DNA of 64,000 bases from Macrolepiota albuminosa (lineage: Eukaryota > Basidiomycota > Agaricomycetes > Agaricales > Agaricaceae), in contig JAMWFC010000132.1 in the NCBI GenBank assembly GCA_027475525.1, forward strand, positions 605,074-669,073, given 5' to 3'. The notes under the pieces are model-generated. The model did not search any database. It was not told where the DNA came from and was given only the letters and a program-made list of their open reading frames with translations. This document shows, one piece after another, positions 10,914-22,021 of this stretch (positions are counted from its first letter, which is position 1; the number at the start of each line of letters is the position of its first letter). Made by a program: the position numbers and the translations under genes.

Positions 10914-13900
10914 ATGGCTACGTATACTCACACTTACTACCCCACCGGGTACCAGACCGACCCTTACGGACGCCCGATACCCGACCACTACTCCGCGCAG
11001 ACCCCCCGCCCCGTCTACCCACCTCTCCCGTACGAACCTCCATACCTCCACCGCCACTGGGCCCCCGACCCGTCCCTCTACGACCTGGGGCCCTCAGCCA
11101 GCTGGGCCCCTCCGCCCAATTTAGCCATGGCGCGACCCGTGGAGGTCCCCTCGTACCGGAGCATCTCCGGGGGCCTGCCGGAGACCCCACCTGTAACCAG
11201 TGGACCTCGCCCGATTCCCCCCAGCGAGGGCCCCTTTGCACCCACCCCCTACTACGGTTACCAGCGCCCCGTCCCCCAACCCCGAGAACCATTCCCCCCA
11301 GCGAGGGCCCCTTTGCACCCACCCCCTACTACGGTTACCAGCGCCCCGTCCCCCAACCCCGAGAACCCGAGGACCCCCCTACCCCGACTACCCCCCTCCT
11401 CATCACCCGGCCGCCGCTCCACCCGCTCGAACCCCTCCCTCGCCAATGGGACGACGACGCCTCGAGGAGTATGAACGGCAACGGGACGAGCCGCTCCACC
11501 CGCTCGAACCCCTCCCTCGCCAATGGGACGACGACGCCTCGAGGAGTATGAACGGCAACGGGACGAAATACTCCGCTCCCTCAGGATCTCACCGGAGGAC
11601 TTCGCGCAACGGACGAGGACGCTGCTCGTGGAATTCGGGCACGACGACTTCGAAGGCACTCCGGAGGAATGGGCTCACTGCCTGGTCGAATTCGGGGATC
11701 GCCTCACGCGAGGAGAACTCCCGGAGCAAACCATGGTAAAGTATAGGCGCAACACGATCCTCCGGGAAGAATTACAGCAACTGCTCGACGAAGTCCACGC
11801 GTCCCCCTCCCCTCGACCCCTCAACGACCCCGCGGACCCAGGTCGCTCGATTCACATTCGACGGGAACCCCCGGAACCGGCCCCAGCAGTCCCGGCAAAT
11901 CCCACGGTCCCCACTCCGGAGCAACGGCAACGGGAAGAACGGCAGAACGCCTCAGCCATACTACGGTCCCTCAACCCGACGGGAGGCCTCTTCGATCAAC
12001 CCGCTGCTCGCACGGTAGGCTTGTCAACTCGCCGCAGGGCTAACTCCGTTCCTAGTACGGAGGCCTCTTCGATCAACCCGCTGCTCGCACGGTAGGCTTG
12101 TCAACTCGCCGCAGGGCTAACTCCGTTCCTAGTACTTCGAGACCTGGGGACAGCCTCAAAGACCCCTGGAACCCCTCCCGCGAACAGACAACGCCCGACC
12201 CCCGGCCCCGACGAACCCCGGTAGAGCCCGGGTGGACACCCCTAGTACGGACGACACGCTATGCTACATTGACGAGCTCACGCGCGACAACAACGAACAA
12301 CGTCCCGCGCCCGCGCCCGCCCCGGCACCAGCACCGCCCGCCACGTCCGCCCCGGTCCCTCCGGAACGCAACTTCCGCCGCGATCCGCCACCCCACTTCG
12401 ACCTACGGAACCCCCCGCGACCCCCGATGCAAGCCCGACCCTCCCGGATTGAACGTCCCCCGCGCAACCCGGCACCCGACCCAGCACCTAACCCCCCTCC
12501 GATCGACCCAACCCCACCAAACCCTCCCCGACCGCCTCCGCCACCTCCAGCCGAACCTCGAGGACGACCCCCAGGCCCTCCACCTCCGCCACTCCCTGCG
12601 TGGAGACCCGGGCCCCCTCCTGGCAGGAACGAACCCCCTTGGGACAACGGGCCTCCCGGGCGTGGACCCCCAGGTGAGCCACCCGGAGGAGGACCTCCCG
12701 GCGGGTGGGGCCCCGCCCTTGGTGCTTTTCCTCCTCAAGGAGGGGGGGGTAATCATTACTACTACTATTACAACGCTGGCCCCCCTCCCCGTAACGCTGC
12801 CGGACCGGACGACGCTCGCGACGCCCTCGCCCGCGAAGGACGTCTAGACATTCAGAAACCTGATGCGTTCACGGGCCGGGACCCCCGGACGCTCGCGACG
12901 CCCTCGCCCGCGAAGGACGTCTAGACATTCAGAAACCTGATGCGTTCACGGGCCGGGACCCCCGAAATGGCGTACCTTCCTCACTCAGTGTCTTAATACG
13001 TTTCAGGCAAAGCCGCTCACGTTTCAGGTTGACAGCTCCCGGGTGGCCTTTGCCGCGTCGTACCTCCAGGGGATCGCCTTCGATCACTACACGGCCCTCA
13101 TCCAGTTCGACCCCAACAACCCGGCACTCGCTCGCTGGCAAGCCTTCGTCGACGAGTTCTCCGGGAAATTCGGGATATACGACACCGTGGCCGAGGCCGA
13201 GGACAACCTCTTCAACCTCCGGATGCGCTCTGAAGAACGTTTCACTACCTTCATCGTACGTTTTGAAAAGGAAGCTTACGAGACAGGTTGGAATTACAGC
13301 GCCCTCCGGTACGCCCTCCGCCGCGCCCTCCCACAACGTATCAAGGACGTGCTTACGAGACAGGTTGGAATTACAGCGCCCTCCGGTACGCCCTCCGCCG
13401 CGCCCTCCCACAACGTATCAAGGACGTCTCCGACTCGCCCCGAAACAACCCTCCTACGACGGATACAAGGCCCTCGTCATGCAGATCGACCAGCGCTACT
13501 GGGAAGACCGCAGCCCCCGAAACAACCCTCCTACGACGGATACAAGGCCCTCGTCATGCAGATCGACCAGCGCTACTGGGAAGACCGCAGCAAGTATTCG
13601 AACTCCCGACCCCCCTGGAACCCTAGAGGAGGACCCCCTTGGCCCTCCGGCGAAGCTCCCAACCCCCAAGGTCGAAACCCCGGTCCCCCCGCGTTCCCTG
13701 GCGGCCGACCCCCGGTGAGTCGCGGCCCGCCCAATGCTAACCCCGGCAGCGGCACCCGCCCCCAGGCCCAGCTCAACGCCGCCGTGGCCACCCAAGACCC
13801 GGGCGACGCGCCAAGCCCCGAGGAACCCCCGGGAGACCCCGAAGACTTCGACTTCGACGACGAACGGGACGAGGAGGCCCTCCGAGCCAACCGGCTTCAA

Positions 13901-14098
13901 AAGAAGGGACGACCCTGGATCGAGGTCCCGACGGATGTGCAGGAACGACGGAGAAGGGAGGGCGTCTGCATACTCTGTGGTGAGAAAGATCATTTCATCT
14001 CCGAGTGCCCCAAACGACAGGTCATGGGACGTGCCACCTGGACCTTCGAAGGGGAGGACGCTACCTACGAGTATTCGGAAAACGACCCGGCGATTTAG
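10914..14098 (+). CDS. Element C Gag (frames broken by 77-bp repeats)
   Basis: This is the Gag polyprotein of C, starting at ATG 10914, ~33 bp after the LTR. The N-terminal ~200 residues are Tyr/Pro-rich. A charged helical stretch follows (EEYERQRDEILRSL, about 11535-11580), then a long Pro-rich linker with PAPAPAP repeats (12300-12780). The capsid domain comes next (DAFTGRDP, then VAFAASYLQGIAFDHYTAL, about 12860-13480) and a nucleocapsid with the zinc knuckle CILCGEKDHFISEC near 13970-14010. The stop is at 14098. The frame is interrupted by 77-bp duplications at 11214, 11414, 11984, 12814, 13274 and 13441. Skipping one copy of each leaves a near-continuous reading. Gag would form the virus-like particle that packages the element RNA. 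Confidence 0.82.
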
Positions 14099-14269
14099 AC
14101 CCGGAAGACGCCCTAAATCGCGGAATCGACCCCGACGTCTTCTCCGCCCCGGTCTCACACCTTCGCTCTACGACACTCATACAGGACACCCTCACGGCGG
14201 AATCGACCCCGACGTCTTCTCCGCCCCGGTCTCACACCTTCGCTCTACGACACTCATACAGGACACCCT

Positions 14270-14790
14270 CATGGCTACCTACCCTCCCACTCTTCGCACT
14301 CCCTCCTCCTCAAAACCCGCCTCACCCCCTCCGGAACTCCCCTCAACACCCTCGTCGACAGTGGCGCCACCGACAACTTCATCGATGAAGCATGGTCTAC
14401 CTTCGCCCCGGAACCCGCCCAGCGACTCCCGGTCCCGGTACGACTCTGCCTCTTTGACGGAGACGCCTCTACGGCGGGGGACATCACCCACTTCGTGCGT
14501 ATGCCCGTTACCTTCGCCAACGGACAGACTCACAACCTCCGGATGTTGATGCGGGGGACATCACCCACTTCGTGCGTATGCCCGTTACCTTCGCCAACGG
14601 ACAGACTCACAACCTCCGGATGTTGATAACAAACTTCACCCTTCCGCACCCCTGGTCTTAGGACTCCCGTGGCTCCGGGACACTAACCCCCGCATCGATT
14701 GGCGACACCTCACCCTTCGCCTGACCCGGGACCCGACCCCCGACGACCAGCAACTCCCCTTCGACATTCCATCGATTGGCGACACCTCAC
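14270..14790 (+). CDS. Element C first retropepsin domain (PR1)
   Basis: Between the Gag zinc knuckle and the main pol frame lies a first aspartic-protease-like domain. The catalytic motif [12 protein letters not shown] is at about 14350-14385, with flap-like strands after it. The C-terminal hallmark [16 protein letters not shown] is at about 14655-14702. One frame change occurs near 14625, just after a 77-bp duplication (14481-14634), and a second duplication lies at 14694-14847. It occupies the usual PR position for a gypsy element. A second, diverged retropepsin follows about 230 bp later, so C seems to encode two. Whether PR1 is still expressed cannot be decided from the sequence. Confidence 0.72.
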
Positions 14791-14849
14791 CCTTCGCCTG
14801 ACCCGGGACCCGACCCCCGACGACCAGCAACTCCCCTTCGACATTCCCC

Positions 14850-17800
14850 ACTCCTCAGATCCGACCCCGAGGACCCCCCGGACGAGCCCCCACCACCCCC
14901 CGGACTCCAGTCTCGTTCGTCCCGATCCTTCGTCATCAATGCCAGGCTGGACGGCACCCCGGGACCGATATCGGCCCTTATCGACAGCGGAGCCACCGGG
15001 GTTTTCATCAGCGACGCCCTCGACCTCCCCCACGACTCCCTCGACCAGCCCCTCCGCCTGCAACGCCTCGACGGCACCCCCTCCTCCTCCGGCCCCATCA
15101 CCTCCCCCACGACTCCCTCGACCAGCCCCTCCGCCTGCAACGCCTCGACGGCACCCCCTCCTCCTCCGGCCCCATCAAAGGTCTCACTCGGGACGCGTGA
15201 CCCTGGACAACAACTACGAGTTCACTTCCGACTTCCTGGTCACGCGACTTCACGACTCGACCCCGATGGTGCTGGGGCTGCCCTGGCTGCGCGACACGAA
15301 CCCCGACATCGATTGGAGGACGCTCACCATGACCTTCCCGGGACCCGAAGACCACCCCTCGACCGCCGTGCACCTCCGAGCCCTAGGAGGCGACCCGACG
15401 CCCGACACCCCCGGGACGACTGCCGCGCCCCCCGCGCATGCCTCACCCACGCCCGTCCGAGACCTCAAGGCCCCTGATCGACCCCCAAACATTCCTCGGA
15501 ACAAGTACAAAGGGCCGAACTACCCCTGCCGGTCTCAGACACGCGTCACACCCGCTCCGGCCGATGCCTCCGCGACCCCGACCGACCCGAGCGCACTCGA
15601 CATCAAGATCATTGGGGCCGCCCCCTTCGCCCGCCTCATGAGGGATGGGACTCCCACGTTTCAGCTGCACACCTCGCCTTCTCTCCCGGAAGAACACCTA
15701 CGAGGGGACGCCATTCCCCCGGAACAGAAAACCGAGGAGCAAATCCTCCGAGAAGTAGTTCCCCCGGAGTATCACGAGTTCGCTGACGTATTCTCCGAAG
15801 GAGACGCCAAGGAGATCCCCCCTCACCGCCCCTATGATCACACCATCGACCTCGAGGAAGGAGCCAACCCCCCTTTCGGCAAGGTCTACAACATGTCGGA
15901 GGTCGAACTCCGGGCTCTCAAGGACTACCTCGACGAAATGCTCGGTAAGGGATTCATCCGACCCTCCGCCTCCGCCGCCGGAGCCCCGGTTCTATTCGCC
16001 AAGAAGAAGGACGGCTCGCTCCGACTCTGTGTCGACTACCGGGGACTCAACAAGATCACCAAGAAGAACCGCTACCCGCTCCCGCTCATCGGCGATCTGG
16101 TCGATCGACTCCGCAGTGCCAAGGTCTACACGAAGATCGACCTCCGCTCCGGTTACAACAACGTCCGCATCGCCCCGGGACACGAGTGGAAAACCGCGTT
16201 CCGCACGCGGTATGGTCTGTTTGAGTACCTTGTAATGCCTTTCGGAATGACTAACTCCCCCGCCACGTTCCAATACTTCATGAACGACATCTTCCACGAC
16301 ATGAGCGACGTCTTCGTGATAGTCTACCTGGACGACATCCTCATCTATTCCGACTCGAAGGAGGATCACCAGAAGCACGTCCGGCAAGTCCTCGAACGCC
16401 TCCGGGAGCACAACCTCCACGCCAAGCCCGAGAAGTGCTCCTTCCATACGGAAGAGGTTGAGTATCTTGGCGTCATAGTATCCCCGAACGGCGTTCGCAT
16501 GGACCCCCACAAGGTCGAGGCCATCGTCAACTGGCCGCAGCCCCGGAACGTCAAGGAAGTACAGTCCTTCCTGGGTTTCGCTAACTTCTACCGGAGGTTT
16601 ATAGACAACTACTCCGGGATTACGAAACCCCTCAACCGGCTCACGCGCAAGGACATCGCCTGGAACTGGGACAGTAAGTGCCAGAGCGTCTTTAACTTGC
16701 TCAAGGAGGCTTTCACAGTCGCCCCGGTACTCCGGCACTACGACCCGGCCCTCCCGATCATCCTGGAATGTGACGCGTCCGACTACGCCATCGCCGGGAT
16801 CCTCTCACAGATGGAGCCTGACGGTGGGGAGCCCCGGCCAGTCGCTTTCTACACCCGGTCCATGATCAACGCCGAGCTCAACTACGACATCTACGACAAG
16901 GAGCTCCTCGCCATCGTCGAAGCCTTCAAGCAGTGGCGAGCCTACCTCGAGGGAGCCCGACACCGGATTCAGGTCTACTCGGATCACAACAACCTGCAGT
17001 ACTTCACCACGACCAAACAGCTTAGTCGACGACAGGCCCGATGGTCCGAGATCCTCTCGGAGTACGACTTCACGATCCAGTACCGCCCGGGACGACTTGG
17101 CGCCAAGCCCGATGCCCTCACCCGCCGTCCGGACGTCTACCCCAAGAAGTCGTTCGAGGCGGAACGTAATGCGTTCAATCATCGCGTGGTGATCCCTCCC
17201 GAACATTTGAATGCCTTACTGATCTTAAACGAGGAAGGGACCCTGAGTCAGATTCGCCGCGCCCCCCGAGACAAGTACTTCACCGATCACGACCCCCGCA
17301 ACCCCCCTGATGAAACCGACTGGGACCCCGCCTTCTCCCTGTCCCCCGACGAAAAACTCCTCCTCCGGGACGGCCGCATCTACGTCCCGGATCACGCCCG
17401 ACTTCGCTACGACGTCCTCCGTCAACACCACGACCACAAGCTCCGGGGACATCCTGGAATACGTAAGACCCTCCAGCTCATCTCCCGGACTTACTTTTGG
17501 CCAGGGTTGAAGAAGGACGTGACCCGTTACATTCGATCATGCGAGCCCTGCCTCCGGGCCAAGGTCCCCCGACACCGACCGTACGGACTCCTGAAACCCC
17601 TGCCGGTCGGACGACGCCCCTGGTCCTCAATATCTCTGGACCACATCGTCGAGCTCCCGGAATCTGAAGGGTTCGATGCTATTCTCGTCGTTGTGTGCAG
17701 GCTGACCAAACAGGGCATCTTCCTACCCTGCCACACCACGGATACCGCCCCGGACTTCGCCCGGCTGTTCCTCGAGCACGTCTTCGCCAAACATGGACTC

Positions 17801-18709
17801 CCGGACGACATCGTCTCCGACCGTGGCCCTCTCTTCGTGTCCAAGTTCTGGACTTCCCTGTGTAAGGCACTTGAAGTAAAGACTAACCTCTCTACCGCCT
17901 ACCACCCCGAAACCGACGGCCAAACCGAAAGGGTCAACCAATCTCTCGAGCAGTACCTCCGACTGTACGTCAACTACTTACAGGACGACTGGCGCGCCGA
18001 GCTCCCCCTGGCCGAGTTCACCTACAACAACACGCCGCACTCTGCCACCGGGGTATCACCCTTCTTTGCCAACAAGGGATACCACCCACGACTGACGCTC
18101 TCGCTCCGGGACATCCCGTCGCACGCCGCCCACGAGGTCGCCCGGGATCTCCAATCCCTTCACGAGTTTCTCCGGGAAGAGATCGACACCGCGAACCGGG
18201 CCTACGTGAAACACGCCGACCGGAAGCGGGAAGACACCCCCGACTGGGCCCCCGGGACAAAGGTATGGTTAGATCGACGACACCTCCGCACCCGCCGGCC
18301 CTCCCCAAAACTCGATCACAAGCGTCTCGGCCCGTTCAAAATATTGAAGAAGGTCTCATCCCACGCCTACAAGATCGAGCTCCCCCCGGGACTAAAAGGT
18401 CTGCACCCGGTATTCCACGTCCGCCTCCTGGAACGACACCCCCCGGATCCCTTCCCTGGACGACGCCCCGAGCCCCCTCCCCCGGTCGAGGTCGAGGACG
18501 AGTACCACTACGAAGTCGAAGACATCCTCGACTCCCGGAACATTCGTGGACGACCCCACTTCCTCGTACGGTGGAAGGGGTACGGCCCGGAAGACGACAC
18601 TTGGGAACCGCGCCGAAACCTCGAAGGCGCCCTCGACAAACTCCGGAACTTTCAACAACGGCACCCGGGGAACGACCTCCCCGGGCGCAGGACTCACAGA
18701 CGGCAGTAG
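14850..18709 (+). CDS. Element C Pol: second retropepsin, RT, RNaseH, integrase, chromodomain
   Basis: This Pol polyprotein is open from before 14850 to the stop at 18709, apart from the 77-bp duplication at 15034-15187. Domains in order: retropepsin 2 ([12 protein letters not shown] near 14980, [16 protein letters not shown] near 15270-15315); RT ([20 protein letters not shown] near 16000, [16 protein letters not shown], catalytic YLDDILIYS near 16325-16350); RNaseH ([40 protein letters not shown]); HHCC domain ([12 protein letters not shown]-x2-C in [10 protein letters not shown]); and the integrase core ([16 protein letters not shown], Glu in DGQTERVNQ). The chromodomain follows ([33 protein letters not shown]) near 18510-18625. 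Chromodomains of this class bind modified histone tails and steer integration to heterochromatin. All catalytic residues that I can check are present. Confidence 0.92.
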
Positions 18710-18973
18710 TGGGCGTAACCCCCGCCTCTGGCTTCGGTAGGGATTCAACTCCCATGTATACTTTCTGTTTTTCCTTCTTTCTCGCTCCTCTTGATTACCC
18801 TCTCCCATCGTAGCACCCGAATTTCTCTCTCTCGCCAAATTACTTGCGATGTTTCTGTCTTTCCTTTCTCTCTTTACTTACTTACCTCGGCAGAACAAGT
18901 ATATACATTTTGGTTTACCGCTACACTATAGGATACATAACGAGACTGTCAAGAAAGTCCGGCAAAAAGACTG
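18710..18973 (+). other. Pol-antisense ORF spacer of C
   Basis: About 260 bp of T- and C-rich sequence between the pol stop and the stop of the antisense ORF. It holds TTTCTCTC-type pyrimidine runs and TATACATTTTGG. It may contain terminators for two convergent transcripts. No coding signal is seen. Confidence 0.4.
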
Positions 18974-20800
18974 CTAGTGAGGGGTCTCCGGGCCCCCCTC
19001 CCCTCCCTCTCCCCCGCTGGACCGCGACGGCCAACCCCGAGGCTCCTCTCCCTCCCGCTCCCCCGGAACGTACTCCCGCGACGCCTCCTCCAGCAGCTGG
19101 TCCCAGGACGGAAGGGGCTCGCCTTCGTCCAGAATCCTCTCGAACCAGGTGCCCGGCGCTGGGACGTTCCTCCGCCGGTGCGCCGAGACCAGCCTCCCCA
19201 GCAGGTCCAACCCGCGCTCCACCCCGGGGGTTGCCAACTCGGGCCGCTGACCCTCCTGCAGAGAAGCCAGCGCCGCAGCCGCCCCGTCCAGGAGCAGGCG
19301 GTGCTCCCGGGCCCAACCTAGGAAATCAGCACGGGAACTCGGTAGAGGGGCTCCAACCACTCACTCAAAGCCGCCATCCGGGCGACGACCACGTCCTGCA
19401 GGCTCTGGGGGGCCGGCTCCGGATGACCCGTCCCTTGCTCCAGCCGGGCCCGTAGCGCGTCCCGCTCGGCCTCCAACGCCCCTCGTGCAACCCGCGCCTC
19501 CTGCAGCTCCCGAGCTGCCGCCCCCCGGTCCTCCTCCATCCACCGCCTAGCTGCCGCCTCCTGCCTCACCGCCTCCTGCCTCACCGCCTCCTCGCTCCGG
19601 GCCAGGGACGTCCGAACCCCCTGCAGGTGTTCAGCTGTGACCTGATGGCGGTCAACCAGCTCCTGCCTCTCCCGCTCGGCCCGATCCACGCGCTCCTGGA
19701 GCGCCCTCACGTCCACGCCCAGCGGCCGCCCCGACAAGGGGGAGAAGACCGCCGGAGACAGGCGCAGGGAAGGGGCCGGGGAAGGGGACTCCCGGGAGAG
19801 CCGTGGCCGCTTGGAAGGGCCGGGGGAAGGACTGGGCGACGCCCGCCGCTTCCCCTTGTCGGCACGACTCGCCCCGGCCCGGGTTGCCCGGCGCGTGATC
19901 AGGACCACGGGCCGGCCCCGACTCCCCACCCCCGCCGCCCCCCTGACCCGAGACCCCCTCGTCGGGGCGGCGCCTCCCCCGGAACCCTCCGGCGCTCCCA
20001 CCGGCGGCTCGACCACCCAGTCCCTCTCCTCCACCCCCATCCGGCGTGTCAAACCCCCCAGCGGCCACCCCTGTTCCCGCGCCATGCAACGCGCCCTCCA
20101 CAAAGCGGAAACGGAGCAGCGCTCGTGGTTGTCGCGACACGCCTCGCACACCGACGAGTCTCTCCGGGACGACGGGCTGGGGGCCTCGAAATGGCACGGC
20201 ACCATCCGGCGAGCGCAGTGCACACACTGGGTCGACGTTAGCGGCGGCCACGAAGGTACAAAGTCACTTGGCACGGCACCATCCGGCGAGCGCAGTGCAC
20301 ACACTGGGTCGACGTTAGCGGCGGCCACGAAGGTACAAAGTCACTCACCGGCCCGTTACTCACGCACCACGCATGGGTAGGCAACCCCCGGGGCCTCTCA
20401 AGGGCCTGCTCGAACATCGACTGCGACACGGCGGCCCACGGGATACGAAGATCCTCCGGGACCACCGACACGGTGCCGGGGGCCATCCCCGATCGACGAA
20501 AACGCGGGGCGACCAAGCGGGGGCGAGGCGACGGGGGAGGGCGGGGGGGTCGGACGGTCATCCGCGCGACAGTGGGCGCGGGGCGACTGGGACCCGCCTG
20601 AGGGGCTACCGCGGGAACCGACGGCGGGGAACTGGCTGGTGCCTCCGGCAGGCGACTGTGTCCCGCCTCCGGGACAGCGCCGCGACACGCTCCTGATCCA
20701 GGCGGAGCCGATACCGGGCGTCCCGGGCCTCCCATATGACCAAAGGCGCGACTTCGTTGGTGGGCGGGGGCGTCGGGGAATGCGTCGGGGTGCGTGACAT
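18974..20800 (-). CDS. Element C antisense accessory ORF: Zn2Cys6-like cluster plus coiled coil
   Basis: This ORF is on the strand opposite to gag-pol, between pol and the 3' LTR. Reading from about 20800: a Pro/Ser/Arg-rich N-terminus, then two Cys triplets CVHCARRMVPC and CEACRDNHERC. Each is C-x2-C-x6-C, about 15 residues apart, close to the fungal Zn(II)2Cys6 binuclear cluster pattern but with a longer linker. A basic Ser/Pro-rich stretch with KGKRRASPSPS and SKRPR follows, which resembles a nuclear signal. Next is a heptad-like coiled coil (VRALQERVDRAERERQELVD, then EEAVRQEAVRQEAAARRW) and a C-terminal helical part ending in the 19360-18974 frame. Frame changes lie near 20660 and 19340, and a 77-bp duplication sits at 20194-20347. 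The function is unknown. A DNA-binding or silencing-antagonist role is only a guess. Confidence 0.65.
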
Positions 20801-20984
20801 GGTTGAGTTTGATGGGAAATTTTTTTTTCGATACGTGGCAGGTCAGGCGCCGAATCCCACGGTTGACCCCCGGTCCGAACCACCGGCTCCGTGCGCCTCG
20901 GAGGGTCTCGGCGCTGAGGGGGGGGTGATGTCACGACCCCTCCCCTCCGGGCCCACCCCGGGACACCGTGCGCCTCGGAGGGTC

Positions 20985-21005
20985 TCGGCGCTGAGGGGGG
21001 GGTGA
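20985..21005 (+). promoter_or_regulatory. Polypurine tract of C
   Basis: GCTGAGGGGGGGGTGA immediately precedes the 3' LTR start at 21006, the expected place for plus-strand DNA priming. A second copy at about 20912-20929 comes from the 77-bp duplication (20891/20968). Confidence 0.75.
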
Positions 21006-21752
21006 TGTCACGACCCCTCCCCTCCGGGCCCACCCCGGGACACCCCCAGAACACCCTCCGGGACCCTCCCTCCGACCCCCCAGGACACGCCCCGCCATCA
21101 CGACCGCCGACACCGCCATCACGCGCATCAAGGACCGCCATCAGCCATCACCAGCCCCGATCAACGATCAGATCACGCGACTCGTGCCGGCCATCACGCA
21201 TCACGCATCACGGCTCCATCCGCGCCAATTGATCGCGCGCCCCACACGCGCGATCCCGGTATACAGCCCCTGCCGCTACTCAATAACCCCCGGAACCCAT
21301 CCCAGACATCCCGGAACCCCGAGACCCGATCCCGTAGTACTTATAGCGTAGTCCCTTGTTGTATTCGGTAGTCTTGATATTACATACTTTGCATAACTGT
21401 TACTTGGATATTGCGTGCCCTCTGTTTGACTGGTACGCCTCGTTTGGTACGCTTCGACTGGCACGCCTCGGTATTCGCGTGCTATAAGTTTGGTACGCAC
21501 TTCGCGACTCTTAAGTTACTAACTTGGTCTCGTCTTAGAACCTCCGGTTCACGACTCGACCCCCTCTAACTCTCAGCTACTCTCATCCAAAACCCCCGGA
21601 CTCTAGTCCCCTCTCCCGGGATTACCCCTGTCCTTGTCTTGAACCCCGGAGTCCTAGCCCCGGAGTTCCAGACACCCGAGTATCCGTAGATCAAGTCCGC
21701 ATCGTAAGGGCGTCGCTTTCCCGGAAAGCCCCCGATTCAGCGGAACCTGACA
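21006..21752 (+). repeat. 3' LTR of C
   Basis: A 747-bp LTR, nearly identical to 10134-10880. It is followed by the target duplication CCCAC at 21753-21757. The near-identity implies a recent insertion. Confidence 0.92.
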
Positions 21753-21858
21753 CCCACCACCTGTTGTGATTGTCCCCACTGGGGCGCATTTTGGGTCTGC
21801 GGGGGAGCCATCTGCCCCCCCCTCCAGCCGACGGTAAGACCGACGGCGCATTCTCAAC

Positions 21859-21891
<33 letters not shown>

Positions 21892-21918
21892 ACTTGGGTC
21901 CACGGGCATACTGTCCAT
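21753..21918 (-). CDS. B-family extra ORF (ORF3), N-terminus
   Basis: This is the start of the B1 extra ORF, beginning at the ATG at 21918, about 100 bp downstream of the integrase stop. It opens with MDSMPVDPSEQ and a run of about 11 glutamines (a CAG/CAA microsatellite). A run of eight G (about 21807-21814) appears to have gained one base. Dropping it gives Gln/Pro text (MAPPQTQNAPQWGQSQQ) that joins in frame to 10133 after element C and one CCCAC copy are removed. The polyQ and PQ-rich head suggests an intrinsically disordered region. Confidence 0.7.
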
Positions 21919-22021
21919 GGTTGGGAAAAAAAAGCGAAAAAGAAATTTTGCCTTTTAAGACGTGTTTCAGCCACAGCTGCTGACCAACTCAGCCAAGCCG
22001 CGATCGGCATTGCCGATCAAA

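Larger units (their letters stand above)
10134..21752 (+). mobile_element. Ty3/gypsy chromovirus C, GC-rich
   Basis: This plus-strand LTR element has 747-bp LTRs (10134-10880 and 21006-21752) that differ at about three positions by my reading, all transitions. It has a perfect target duplication CCCAC (10129-10133 and 21753-21757). The order is gag with a zinc knuckle, a first retropepsin, a second retropepsin, RT-RNaseH-INT-chromodomain, then an antisense accessory ORF, then the 3' LTR. It is strikingly GC-rich and Pro-codon-rich compared with its surroundings. Twelve 77-bp duplications make its gag look shattered. Without them it is about 10.7 kb and mostly open. It is inserted in the extra ORF of B1. 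Confidence 0.92.

Noticed and set aside
12098..12847. 249-codon Pro/Arg-rich ORF in element C
   Set aside because: Alternative frame of the Pro-rich Gag linker. The other frame (PAPAPAP, then the capsid motif) fits Gag.
15992..16738. 248-codon antisense ORF in element C
   Set aside because: Shadow frame of RT in GC-rich DNA; no motif.
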